The position numbers and the translations under genes were made by a program. Below, one piece after another: positions 1 to 10,071 of a stretch of DNA of 38,569 bases. How positions within the stretch are numbered: the first letter of the stretch is position 1; each line of letters begins with the position of its first letter. The DNA is from an uncultured Pseudomonadales bacterium. Lineage in GTDB: Bacteria; Pseudomonadota; Gammaproteobacteria; Pseudomonadales; Azotimanducaceae. The stretch spans positions 1-38,569 of the forward strand of contig CAJJAX010000035.1 of the NCBI GenBank assembly GCA_905182155.1, in the 5' to 3' direction. The notes under the pieces are model-generated. The model had not been told where the DNA came from. It made no database searches and was given only the letters and a program-made list of their open reading frames with translations.

Positions 1-1196
1 CGCCGTCCTTGTACATGTCCCAAAGTGGCGATAATTCTCGTAATTTTTCAACCGCGCGCCGAACCTGCTCGATCGCGCCATCGACATCTTCCTCAGTGGT
101 GAACCGCCCCACCGAAAAGCGCAAAGAGCTATGGGCGAGTTCATCATTCATGCCAAGCGCCCTTAATACATACGACGGCTCGAGACTGGCAGAGGTACAG
201 GCTGAGCCACTGGACAGCGCGATTTCAGGCAGCGACATAATCAGCGACTCGCCCTCGACAAAGGCAAAACTAATATTGACGATGCCTGGAACGTGCTGAT
301 CGGGAGAGCCATTTAAGTAGACCTCTTCCATATCGGCAACGCCATCCCACAGCCGCTGGCGCAGCGCACGGGTGCTTGCCGCTTCAGAGGCCTTCTCAAG
401 CTCCGCGATTCTGCAGGCTTCGCCCATACCCACCAATTGGTGCGTCGCCAAAGTACCCGAGCGCATGCCGCGCTCATGACCGCCACCATGCATCTGGGCT
501 TCCAGACGCACCCGCGGCTTACGTCTGCACATACAAAACGCCAATACGCCTTCGGGCCATACATCTTGTGGGCTGAGACACTCGATTAAGTCAACAGGTC
601 AACCTTCATAGTCTCCATGTCAATTGGCGATCTTTCCAACCGCACTCTGGGCCGCATCCACGTGATAAGAAAACTTTATTTTCTCTACAAATATCACCAA
701 TTACTTGTAAGTCTTGTATAACACCAATCTCATTATTAACGTGCATGAATGAGGCTAGAATAGTGTCTTCTCTTATTGTAGACTTAAATTCTTCTATGTC
801 TAATAGACCACTTGGTAATGGGTTCAAGTAAGTAACCTCAAAGCCTTCTCTCTCTAGCTGCCTACATGGGTCTAAAACTGCTTTATGTTCAATTTTTGAG
901 GTAATAAGGTGCTTACCTTTACCTTTGTAAAATTGCGCGATGCCCTTAATCGCGAGGTTATCGGACTCGGTCGCGCCAGAGGTCCAAACGATCTCTCGAG
1001 GATCACAATTGAGCAGGTCTGCGACTTGCTTGCGCGCAAGCTCCACTGCTTCTTCGGCTTCCCAGCCAAACTTATGCGAGCGGCTCGCAGGGTTACCGAA
1101 ATTCCCCTCGGTCATCAGGCATTCACTCATTTTCTGGGCAACTCTGGGATCGACCGGAGTGGTCGCTGCATAATCAAAATAAACCGGTGCTTTCAT
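1..1196 (-). pseudogene. iscS: IscS cysteine desulfurase, frameshifted and mosaic, 3' end off window
   Basis: PLP-dependent cysteine desulfurase that supplies sulfur to IscU for Fe-S cluster assembly and to tRNA thiolation. From the ATG at 1196 the frame is clean to about 671 and reads a normal IscS N-terminus ([40 protein letters not shown]). It then breaks. Conserved pieces continue in shifting frames: [11 protein letters not shown], then SAHKMYGPK with the PLP lysine at about 550-560. From about 510 to position 1 the frame is clean again, including [17 protein letters not shown] with the catalytic Cys codon at 197-199. About a dozen C-terminal codons lie beyond the window. All active-site motifs survive, so this is an indel-damaged copy rather than an old pseudogene. 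The part at about 665-930 is much more AT-rich than both flanks. It lies 16 bp after iscR, the usual isc order. Chimeric assembly is the likeliest cause of the damage. Confidence 0.9.
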
Positions 1197-1212
1197 TATT
1201 TCCTCAACCTCA

Positions 1213-1692
1213 TTAATCCGCTAGTTGTACGGCTTGGATTCCGATCTGGTCGTGTCGATCCATCAATCGCTTGGTCGCAATCGCGCGCACATGATTCTTT
1301 TGGGCGAGACTCGCCAAACTCACCCCTTTTAAAAAACCGTGAATCTGATCGCTTAAATCCGACCATAGTTCGTGGGTCAAACACATCTCGCCACCCTGAC
1401 AATCTGCCTTGCCGCCACATCGGGTTGCATCCACTGACTCATCAACAGAGGCGACAATATCGGCAACATCAATATCCTGGCTATCCCGACCCAATCGGTA
1501 TCCGCCGCCGGGTCCGCGAACACTCAGAACCAGATGGTTCGCCTTTAACTTTGCAAACAACTGCTCCAAGTAGGGCTGGCTAATCGACTGCCGCTCGGAG
1601 ATCTCGCCCAGGGAGATTGGACCCTCGCCACCATAAACCGCCAAATCCACCATGGCGGTGACGGCGTATCGGCCTTTTGCTGTCAGCTTCAT
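1213..1692 (-). CDS. iscR: IscR, Rrf2-family Fe-S regulator
   Basis: Transcription factor holding a [2Fe-2S] cluster; it represses isc genes when the cluster is loaded and controls other promoters in the apo form. The 159-aa product begins [15 protein letters not shown] chose this ATG (1692) over one four codons upstream (1704) because family members start there. The N-terminal winged helix (residues 1-60, [15 protein letters not shown] recognition region) is followed by the cluster-binding segment C92, C98, C104 and H107, the same spacing and numbering as the E. coli protein. It is the first gene of the isc set, with iscS 16 bp downstream. A type-1-like IscR site lies at 1829-1853, so autoregulation is expected. 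Very secure. Confidence 0.96.
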   Translation of the reverse strand: MKLTAKGRYAVTAMVDLAVYGGEGPISLGEISERQSISQPYLEQLFAKLKANHLVLSVRGPGGGYRLGRDSQDIDVADIVASVDESVDATRCGGKADCQGGEMCLTHELWSDLSDQIHGFLKGVSLASLAQKNHVRAIATKRLMDRHDQIGIQAVQLAD

Positions 1693-1828
1693 CGCTTCGT
1701 CCATTCATTAACCAAAAGACGCGCAAGAGCAACTAAAAAGCGCGCAAGAGCGCCGTTAACGCCCTAAAACAAGTCACGACGCCCAAACAAACGTCCCGAC
1801 GCTGCAAAGTTTAATGCAGGCGCCGCTA

Positions 1829-1853
1829 ATAACCAAGCGTTTTAGTCGGGTAT
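1829..1853 (-). promoter_or_regulatory. IscR type-1-like operator upstream of iscR
   Basis: Read on the minus strand, the 25 bp begin ATACCCGACTAAAAC and end TTGGTTAT. They match about 21 of 25 positions of the published E. coli type-1 consensus (ATASYYGACT ... CRRSTAT). The left half is perfect; the mismatches are in the right half. The site is about 137 bp before the iscR start, abutting the end of trmJ. A weak promoter (TTGGTT, 17 bp, TAAACT) would overlap its downstream half, which fits cluster-dependent autorepression. The site match is seen; its function is inferred. Confidence 0.7.
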
Positions 1854-1861
1854 TTAAAACA

Positions 1862-2605
1862 CTAGGATTTGCCTTTGGCCGTATCGTTCACCGCCTTTAA
1901 AAAACCTCTTAAAATTGAGATTTCCATCTGATCGGGCTCAATCCTCAAGAACAAACGCCTGAGGCGGGTCAATAATTGCCGGGGATTGTCTGGATCATGA
2001 AAACCAACCTCCGCCAATGTGCCTTCAAGATGCGCAAAAAAGTGTTCTAGGTCGGTATTGGTCGCAGGCAATTGATCCCAAATCCGTTCTTCAGAACCGG
2101 CTTGGCTCGCGCAAAACAACTCATAACTGAGGACCTGAACCGCCATGGCCAAATTCAAAGAGCTATACGCATCGCTCGTTGGAATGTTGACGTGATACTG
2201 GCATTGCTGCAGCTCTTCGTTCTTCAGCCCTTTTGATTCGCGACCAAACACGATGGCAATATCCCCAGCGGCAGCCCCATGCTCGGTGATCTTGATCGCT
2301 GCTTCTTTTGGGGTCACCAAAGGCCACGGGATTCGCCGCTGTCGAGCGGAGGTCCCAAGGACCAAACTACAGTCGCTGATAGCTTCTTGAAGATTGGCGC
2401 AAACCACGACCTGTTCCAATACATCGCTTGCGCTAGCGGCACGAAAAACAGCTTTTTCGTTTGGATAATCAAGAGGTTGTACTAAATACAGGCGATCCAG
2501 CCCCATGTTTTTCATTGCTCTGGCTGCTGCGCCAATATTGCCTGGGTGAGAGGTTTCGACCAAGACAATGCGCACTTTTGCCCGCAATGGATGAGGGTTC
2601 GACAT
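1862..2605 (-). CDS. trmJ: TrmJ, tRNA Cm32/Um32 2'-O-methyltransferase
   Basis: SPOUT-superfamily enzyme that uses AdoMet to methylate the 2'-O of residue 32 in the tRNA anticodon loop. The 247-aa protein has the knotted-fold motifs in order: VLVETSHPGNIGAAARAMKN (about 14-33), VLGTSAR (82-88), VFGRESKGLKNEEL (about 119-132) and IPTSDAYSSLNLAMAVQVL (about 141-159). The C-terminal helical extension of TrmJ is also present. Length is normal for the family (about 245). It lies between suhB (divergent) and iscR (same strand), the usual gammaproteobacterial order. No anomaly. Confidence 0.95.
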   Translation of the reverse strand: MSNPHPLRAKVRIVLVETSHPGNIGAAARAMKNMGLDRLYLVQPLDYPNEKAVFRAASASDVLEQVVVCANLQEAISDCSLVLGTSARQRRIPWPLVTPKEAAIKITEHGAAAGDIAIVFGRESKGLKNEELQQCQYHVNIPTSDAYSSLNLAMAVQVLSYELFCASQAGSEERIWDQLPATNTDLEHFFAHLEGTLAEVGFHDPDNPRQLLTRLRRLFLRIEPDQMEISILRGFLKAVNDTAKGKS

Positions 2606-2645
2606 GATGATGATCCTTTTATCCTACTGTTCAACGAGGCAGATC

Positions 2646-2654
2646 TGATATGAT
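2646..2654 (+). promoter_or_regulatory. candidate extended -10 promoter of suhB
   Basis: TGATATGAT in the trmJ-suhB divergent gap is an extended -10 (TGn plus TATGAT), 30 bp before the suhB start. No good -35 is visible, as is common for extended -10 promoters. Inference from sequence only. Confidence 0.4.
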
Positions 2655-2684
2655 GCGCCCTCTTTCAGCAACACCGAACGCCCT

Positions 2685-3473
2685 ATGGAACCGATGATCA
2701 ATATTGCGCTGCGGGCTGCAAGAGAAGCAGCCCGTCATATCGTTCGAGCTTACGATCGCCCCGACCTCGTTAAAACCAGCGAGAAAGGCACGAATGATTT
2801 TGTGACGAACGTGGATCGTGAAGCGGAGCAAATTATATCAGACTCCATCCGAAAAACATTTCCCAACCACGCTATTACAGGCGAGGAAGGCACGGCAATC
2901 GAAGCAAAGCGTGACTCGGACTACCATTGGGTCATAGACCCCATCGATGGCACGACCAATTTTAGCCGGCAGATTCCGCACTTCTGCGTTTCTATCGCTT
3001 GCATGGAATTTGGCAAGCTGAAACACGGCGTGATCATCAACCCGATCACCCAAGAAGAGTTTATCGCCTCACGGGGCCGCGGTGCGCAACTCAATGGTCG
3101 AAAGATTCGCGTATCCAACCGGGAAAAGCCCGAAGGCGGACTGTTCGCCAGCGCTGGATCCTATCGGCACGACCGCTTTGAAGGTCACAGCAAAACGGCC
3201 GAGGCTTTGGTGAATGCCGGAGGCAACTATCGCGAACCCGGCAGCGCGGCCCTCGAGCTTGCCTCCCTCGCAGCGGGTCGACTGGATGGCGTTTGGATGC
3301 ATAACCTTGCACTCTGGGACATCGCAGCAGGCTGTCTACTGGTTCAAGAAGCGGGTGGATTAATCGGTGATTTTGAAGGTGGCCTGGAGCACTTAAAATC
3401 TGGCAACTTGGTTGCTGCAAACCCCAGACTGTTTAAAACCCTAGGCTCGCTAACCCGATCACACCTTACCTAA
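2685..3473 (+). CDS. suhB: SuhB, inositol-1-monophosphatase family
   Basis: Mg-dependent inositol monophosphatase; in enterobacteria SuhB also joins the rRNA antitermination complex. The 262-aa protein shows the family metal sites: GEEGTAIE (E67/E68), then DPIDGTTNF (D85, D88), then WDIAAGCLLVQEAGG near residue 213. Length and motif order are standard. It is divergent from trmJ and convergent with secF. An ATG at 2685 places these motifs at typical positions; a second in-frame ATG three codons later is possible. Phosphatase assignment is secure; the rRNA role is from family knowledge only. Confidence 0.95.
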   Translation: MEPMINIALRAAREAARHIVRAYDRPDLVKTSEKGTNDFVTNVDREAEQIISDSIRKTFPNHAITGEEGTAIEAKRDSDYHWVIDPIDGTTNFSRQIPHFCVSIACMEFGKLKHGVIINPITQEEFIASRGRGAQLNGRKIRVSNREKPEGGLFASAGSYRHDRFEGHSKTAEALVNAGGNYREPGSAALELASLAAGRLDGVWMHNLALWDIAAGCLLVQEAGGLIGDFEGGLEHLKSGNLVAANPRLFKTLGSLTRSHLT

Positions 3474-3551
3474 GAACTTAATCTTAGGCCTATGATTCTG
3501 GCGGGCAGGTACCCATTCGCCCAAGGCTCGCGTGAACAACCAGGCTTAGGG

Positions 3552-4493
3552 CTAAGGCTCGCCATCCGGGTCGGCGCCTTCTTTAATCGGAACAATCAGA
3601 TCTTCCCGGCTTAAATTCAGCTTGAGTAAGACATTCGCCGCAACATAAATTGACGAATAAGTCCCCACCACGACCCCGATAATCAACGCGGACGCAAAGC
3701 CCCGGATCAATTCACCCCCCAGCGTTAACAAGGCAAACAAGACCAATAGGGTTGTAATCGAGGTGATCAAGGTTCGTCCCAGCGTTTGATTCAGCGACTC
3801 ATCAATAATATCACTGGACTTGCCACGACGTGACAGCCGAAAGTTCTCTCGAATTCGGTCGGCCACGACAATGGTGTCGTTCAAAGAGTACCCAATGACC
3901 GCGAGCAGTGCTGCCAATACGGTTAAATCGAACTCCCAGCGTAACAATGAAAAAATACCCAACGTAAACAAAACGTCATGAAAGAGGGCAATCACCGCGC
4001 CCACTGCAAATTTAAGCTGAAAGCGAAAGGAAACGTACAGCAACACCATTGCTAGGGCTGCGAGCAACCCCAAGCCACCCTGATTGGCCAGTTCCTCGCC
4101 AACCGCCGGGCCAACAAACTCGCTCCTTCGGAGCTCAATCTGCCCATCAACGGACGCACTCAACGCCGCATACAGACTGTCGCCCAAGCGTGCATTGTCT
4201 TTATCTGAGAGCGATTTCTGCGGCGGCATACGAACCAAAATGTCCCGGTCCGAGCCAAAATACTGCACCACATGACCATTCCAGCCAGCGTTATCGAGAT
4301 CCTGGCGAATCTGCTCCGGATTCCTGGGCTCTGGGTAACTCACTTCCACCAGCGTGCCACCGGTGAAGTCCAAGCCCCAATTCAAACTCTGAACGCTCAG
4401 ACTTGCGGTCGCGACCAGCAATAGCGCAATCGAACTCCAACCCGCAACGGTACGATACTTCATGAACGGGATCTTACTCATGATTTCGACCAC
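3552..4493 (-). CDS. secF: SecF, protein-export membrane protein
   Basis: Inner-membrane partner of SecD; SecDF uses the proton gradient to pull translocating proteins through SecYEG. The 313-aa product has a first membrane helix (about 16-33), the periplasmic P1 head beginning GLDFTGGTLVEVSYPEP, and the five-helix C-terminal RND-like bundle with GYSLNDTIVVADRIREN. The start overlaps the end of secD by 16 bp, indicating translational coupling. Length is normal. An alternative start a few codons in (MSKIPFMKY) cannot be excluded. Confidence 0.95.
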   Translation of the reverse strand: MVEIMSKIPFMKYRTVAGWSSIALLLVATASLSVQSLNWGLDFTGGTLVEVSYPEPRNPEQIRQDLDNAGWNGHVVQYFGSDRDILVRMPPQKSLSDKDNARLGDSLYAALSASVDGQIELRRSEFVGPAVGEELANQGGLGLLAALAMVLLYVSFRFQLKFAVGAVIALFHDVLFTLGIFSLLRWEFDLTVLAALLAVIGYSLNDTIVVADRIRENFRLSRRGKSSDIIDESLNQTLGRTLITSITTLLVLFALLTLGGELIRGFASALIIGVVVGTYSSIYVAANVLLKLNLSREDLIVPIKEGADPDGEP

Positions 4494-6361
4494 CCGATTG
4501 CCAAGCGTTTAACGGGACGTCCGCCCACCGCCAAGTTGATCAAGGAACGTGTACCCATAATCGCAGTAAACATCGACGACAAAATACCAATCATCAAGGT
4601 GATCGCAAACCCTTTCACCGGCCCCGTGCCGATGCTGTAAAGAATAATCGCAACCAAGAGCGTTGTAATATTGGCGTCCAGAATGGTGACGAAGGCGCGT
4701 TCAAACCCGGCATTAATAGCCAGTTGTGGCGACGTCCCTTTTTTGAGTTCCTCTTTTATTCTCGAGAAAATGAGCACATTGGCATCAACTGCCATCCCGA
4801 CGGTGAGCACAATACCGGCAATCCCTGGCAGGGTCAGGGTGGCCGACAAGCTCGACATGACCGCGACCAGCAGTAGTAAATTCGCGACCAGGGCTAAGTT
4901 TGCCGCTAAACCAAACCATTGATAAAAGGCGAGCATAAAGAGCACGACTAGGCTGAAACCAATCAGCACGGACTTCGCGCCCAGCTCGATATTCTCCTGC
5001 CCAAGACTGGCGCCCACTGTGCGCTCCTCAGCAATAAACATGTCGGCGGCCAGAGCGCCCGCCCGCAACAAGAGCGCCAATTCGCGCGCCTCATCGCCCG
5101 CCAATCCCGTTATTCGAAAATTCACACCGAGGGCCGCTTGTACCGTGGCGAGAGAGATCACCCGCTCTTCGACGTAAGGCTCGGTTATCTTAACTTCACG
5201 GCCATCTTGAACCTCGTACCGATCTCGAGTTTTGGTTTCAATAAACACGACGGCCATTCTTCGACCAATATTGTGCCGGGTCGATCGGTGCATCAACTCG
5301 CCACCTTCACTATCTAACGTAATATTGGCCTGGGGGAGGCCGCTATCGGGGTCAAACCCAACTTGAGCGTCAAACACCCGTTCCCCTCGGAGGATCAGGT
5401 CTCGCTCGAGCCGCACGCCTCGTCCCTCGTAAGTATAAGGCAGCGTGCTGGCTCTGGAGGCATCGGGACTGGCCTCAAGCCGAAATTCTAACGTGGCCAC
5501 CTTGCCCAATATCTTTTTGGCTTCCGCCGTGTCTTGAACACCCGGTAGATCAACCACAATGCGCTGGCGACCCAACCGTTGAACCAACGGCTCGGCAACC
5601 CCTAATTCATTGACTCGGTTACGAATGGTCTGCAGGTTTTGTTGCACCGCAAAATCTTCAATTTCTCGAACGGCGCTATCGCTCATGGTCAAGTTCAACG
5701 CAAAACCATCGGCGACGCCTGGAATTTCTATCTCAGTAACGAGAAACTGCGGGTAGGTCGTTTCAACTTGACGCCTTGCTTTGCGTCGCAAGTCTTCGTC
5801 TGAAAACTGAAATTGCAGCACCCGGCCCTCTAAGATCGCGGTCCCCGAGTATCGCACCCGATCAGAGCCTGATCTAAAGGCTCTTTTGATATCTTGCTCC
5901 ATGCCTTCAAGACGGTCTTCCACGGCGCTGGCCGTATCAACCTCCATCAAAAAATGGACGCCGCCTCGAAGATCCAATCCATACTTCATGGGCTCTGCCC
6001 CTAAATCACGCAACCAATTGGGGGTTGTGGGGGCTGAATTAAGCGCTACGACAAAGTCTGCGTTTAAATCATGGAGCGCGCGCTGAATTAAAGGTTGGGC
6101 CTTAAGTTGGTCATCGGCAGTGCTCAGTCGAATGAGAGCACTGCCATCGATCAGGCTGCTTGATTTAATCTTGACGCCAGATTGTTCCAACGCGAGCAAA
6201 GCAATCGTGAGTTCCCGATCTTTAACCGCTGCGCTGCCCTGCTCGTTTTGAATCTGAATGGCGTAGTCCGGCGGATAAAAATTCGGCATTGCGTAAATAA
6301 TGCCCAACACAACCACGCCAACAATCAGCAGGTTTTTCCACAGGGGATATTGATTTAACAC
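4478..6361 (-). CDS. secD: SecD, protein-export membrane protein
   Basis: Larger SecDF subunit. The 627-aa protein begins MLNQYPLWKNLLIVGVVVLG (first membrane helix), then has the periplasmic P1 domain with YGLDLRGGVHFLMEVD and the RIVVDLPGVQDTAEAKKILG segment. The C-terminal RND-type bundle follows, with the conserved TVGMAVDANVLIFSRIKEEL (about 530-550), which holds the proton-relay Asp. Length matches proteobacterial SecD (about 610-620). It sits between yajC (32 bp upstream) and secF (overlapping), one transcription unit. Confidence 0.96.
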   Translation of the reverse strand: MLNQYPLWKNLLIVGVVVLGIIYAMPNFYPPDYAIQIQNEQGSAAVKDRELTIALLALEQSGVKIKSSSLIDGSALIRLSTADDQLKAQPLIQRALHDLNADFVVALNSAPTTPNWLRDLGAEPMKYGLDLRGGVHFLMEVDTASAVEDRLEGMEQDIKRAFRSGSDRVRYSGTAILEGRVLQFQFSDEDLRRKARRQVETTYPQFLVTEIEIPGVADGFALNLTMSDSAVREIEDFAVQQNLQTIRNRVNELGVAEPLVQRLGRQRIVVDLPGVQDTAEAKKILGKVATLEFRLEASPDASRASTLPYTYEGRGVRLERDLILRGERVFDAQVGFDPDSGLPQANITLDSEGGELMHRSTRHNIGRRMAVVFIETKTRDRYEVQDGREVKITEPYVEERVISLATVQAALGVNFRITGLAGDEARELALLLRAGALAADMFIAEERTVGASLGQENIELGAKSVLIGFSLVVLFMLAFYQWFGLAANLALVANLLLLVAVMSSLSATLTLPGIAGIVLTVGMAVDANVLIFSRIKEELKKGTSPQLAINAGFERAFVTILDANITTLLVAIILYSIGTGPVKGFAITLMIGILSSMFTAIMGTRSLINLAVGGRPVKRLAIGWSKS

Positions 6362-6393
6362 AGATTCAACCTCAGTCAGGGCGTTTCAATAGG

Positions 6394-6707
6394 CTAGGAC
6401 TTCAAAGTGCCTTTCGGCAAGGCCGCCGAGACAGCGGCTTTTTGGAATCTGAGCTCAACGCCTGAGGCAACTTCTTCATTGCTGTCCGCTTTCACTTTGG
6501 TCACTTTGCCAATCAAGCCGCCTGCTGTCACAACCTCATCGCCTTTGGCCAAGTTGTTCACCATATTTTGATGTTCTTTCATCTTCTTTTGCGCCAAAGC
6601 ATGAAATAAAAAATTCCCGCAAAAGCGACAAGTATTAAAATATCGAATCCTGGCATTGGACCTCCTGCGTCAGCCGCCTGTGCAGCGGGAATAAACCATT
6701 CAAGCAT
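6394..6707 (-). pseudogene. yajC: YajC, preprotein translocase accessory protein, frameshifted
   Basis: Single-span inner-membrane protein associated with SecDF. Reading from the ATG at 6707, which has a strong AGGGGG ribosome site, the N-terminus is MLEWFIPAAQAADAGG followed by a membrane helix. It then meets a stop after FYFMLWRKRR at about 6580. The rest of YajC continues in another frame: QKKMKEHQNMVNNLAKGDEV, then VELRFQKAAVSAALPKGTLKS. Relatives read roughly MIWRPQxKKxKE at this point, so about 4 nt (GCCC or similar) seem to be missing at about 6585-6592. Everything else is intact and in its normal place, so a sequencing error or very recent mutation is likely. Confidence 0.88.
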
Positions 6708-6828
6708 GTATTCCCCCTGTCCCTAAAAAATGTTCTTCAACTCTGGCCTCGCCCCTTTTTACGGATCCGAACCCTTATTGAGAACGCCAAAAGCGCTGCA
6801 TTGTCCTGTTTCCGGACGCCAGACGCAA

Positions 6829-9197
<2,369 letters not shown>

Positions 9198-9530
9198 AGT
9201 TGGTTCCTAAACGCATCGAGCTCATCAGAAAAACGTTGAATCGATTGCAAAAAATATCTACCCACCAATCCGATGCGACAACCACAGCTTGATGGGCAAC
9301 ATCAAAATCCCGTGATCTGCACCTGCGGCAACACCTCATGCCCGCAGCGCTTGCATCTAGACTTCATCATAACAGAACTTGTTGTTTCAAAGCGCCTGCG
9401 CGTGTCACTCTAAATCCAGTCGTCGAAAAATGATTTTGATTCTTTTAGTTTTAGGGTGATGACCACAGTTGATTACTGCTTTAGCGAGCTTTGAGGGCCT
9501 CATCGAACAAACCAAACCCTGTAAAAGATA

Positions 9531-9580
9531 AGGCCCCGATGAGTCATTTTAAGGGGAAGGTAGGGGACTCATCAGGGCCT
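9531..9580. other. 15-bp-arm hairpin, possible terminator or attenuator
   Basis: Arms AGGCCCCGATGAGTC (9531-9545) and GACTCATCAGGGCCT (9566-9580) pair with one mismatch around a 20-nt loop. Read on the minus strand the stem is followed by TATCTTTT, so it could end transcripts running toward the EAL-HDOD gene. A related segment, GGGCCTCATCG, at about 9496-9506 could compete for the left arm. Confidence 0.55.
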
Positions 9581-9589
9581 AACGTTAGC

Positions 9590-9619
9590 GCAAGGAAAAA
9601 AAAGGGGGGGGGACCTTGC
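9590..9619. other. hairpin with homopolymer loop
   Basis: GCAAGG (9590-9595) pairs with CCTTGC (9614-9619) around a loop made almost only of A8 then G9. An alternative partner exists: CTTGCTTTAA (9615-9624) is the exact complement of TTAAAGCAAG (9679-9688). The two pairings exclude each other, as in attenuators. The homopolymers also make this a likely place for sequencing error. Confidence 0.4.
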
Positions 9620-10071
9620 TTTAAACTAACTTCTTTTATTCTAACGCGACTCCTATTAACGAATGGGTTCGGGTTTACTTAAAGCAAGCGCCGTGCCATT
9701 TTTTCATATGACCCAGCAGCAACGCCTTACCTGGCCAATCACCCCTATAAAAACCGATGTGTCAGCAAGGCTCCCCGCCCCAATTAGGTTTCCCTGAGCG
9801 GGACCATGACGGACCAGGCGCCGGCAACGCGCATCAATCCGCTGCCTGACGCACCAAGGCTGTGCGAGACGGCACCAAAACGAATATTCAAGGAAAGCTG
9901 GAAAGCCTGACGCCCCGGCACGGGGCGCCTAGACGATACGCACGCTTAGCACACTGATCGCATTCTGCCGTCACGGCATGCGCCGCCAAAACACGTCTTA
10001 ACGTAACGCATGACACAACCAATGGAAGAATCGAGTGCCATCATGCCCAATCTCGACAAAAGCGATCTCAG

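Larger units (their letters stand above)
9198..10071. other. 874-bp gap between queA and the EAL-HDOD gene
   Basis: No convincing protein gene. It holds several hairpins: 9531-9580, 9590-9619, a small GC-rich one at 9911-9927 (CGCCCCG, 3-nt loop) and TGCCG/CGGCA at 9966-9978. It also has an A8G9 homopolymer run (9596-9612). Short open frames of 29-63 codons exist but lack ribosome sites or recognisable sequence. It must contain the end of the queA transcript and the promoter for the EAL-HDOD gene. A small RNA is possible. Confidence 0.6.

Noticed and set aside
9491-9682. 63-codon plus-strand frame as a gene
   Set aside because: It runs through two hairpins and the A8G9 tract, has no ribosome site and no protein-like pattern.
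9911-9927. GC-rich hairpin as the queA terminator
   Set aside because: Strong stem but no T-run on either strand, and 150 bp beyond the queA stop.
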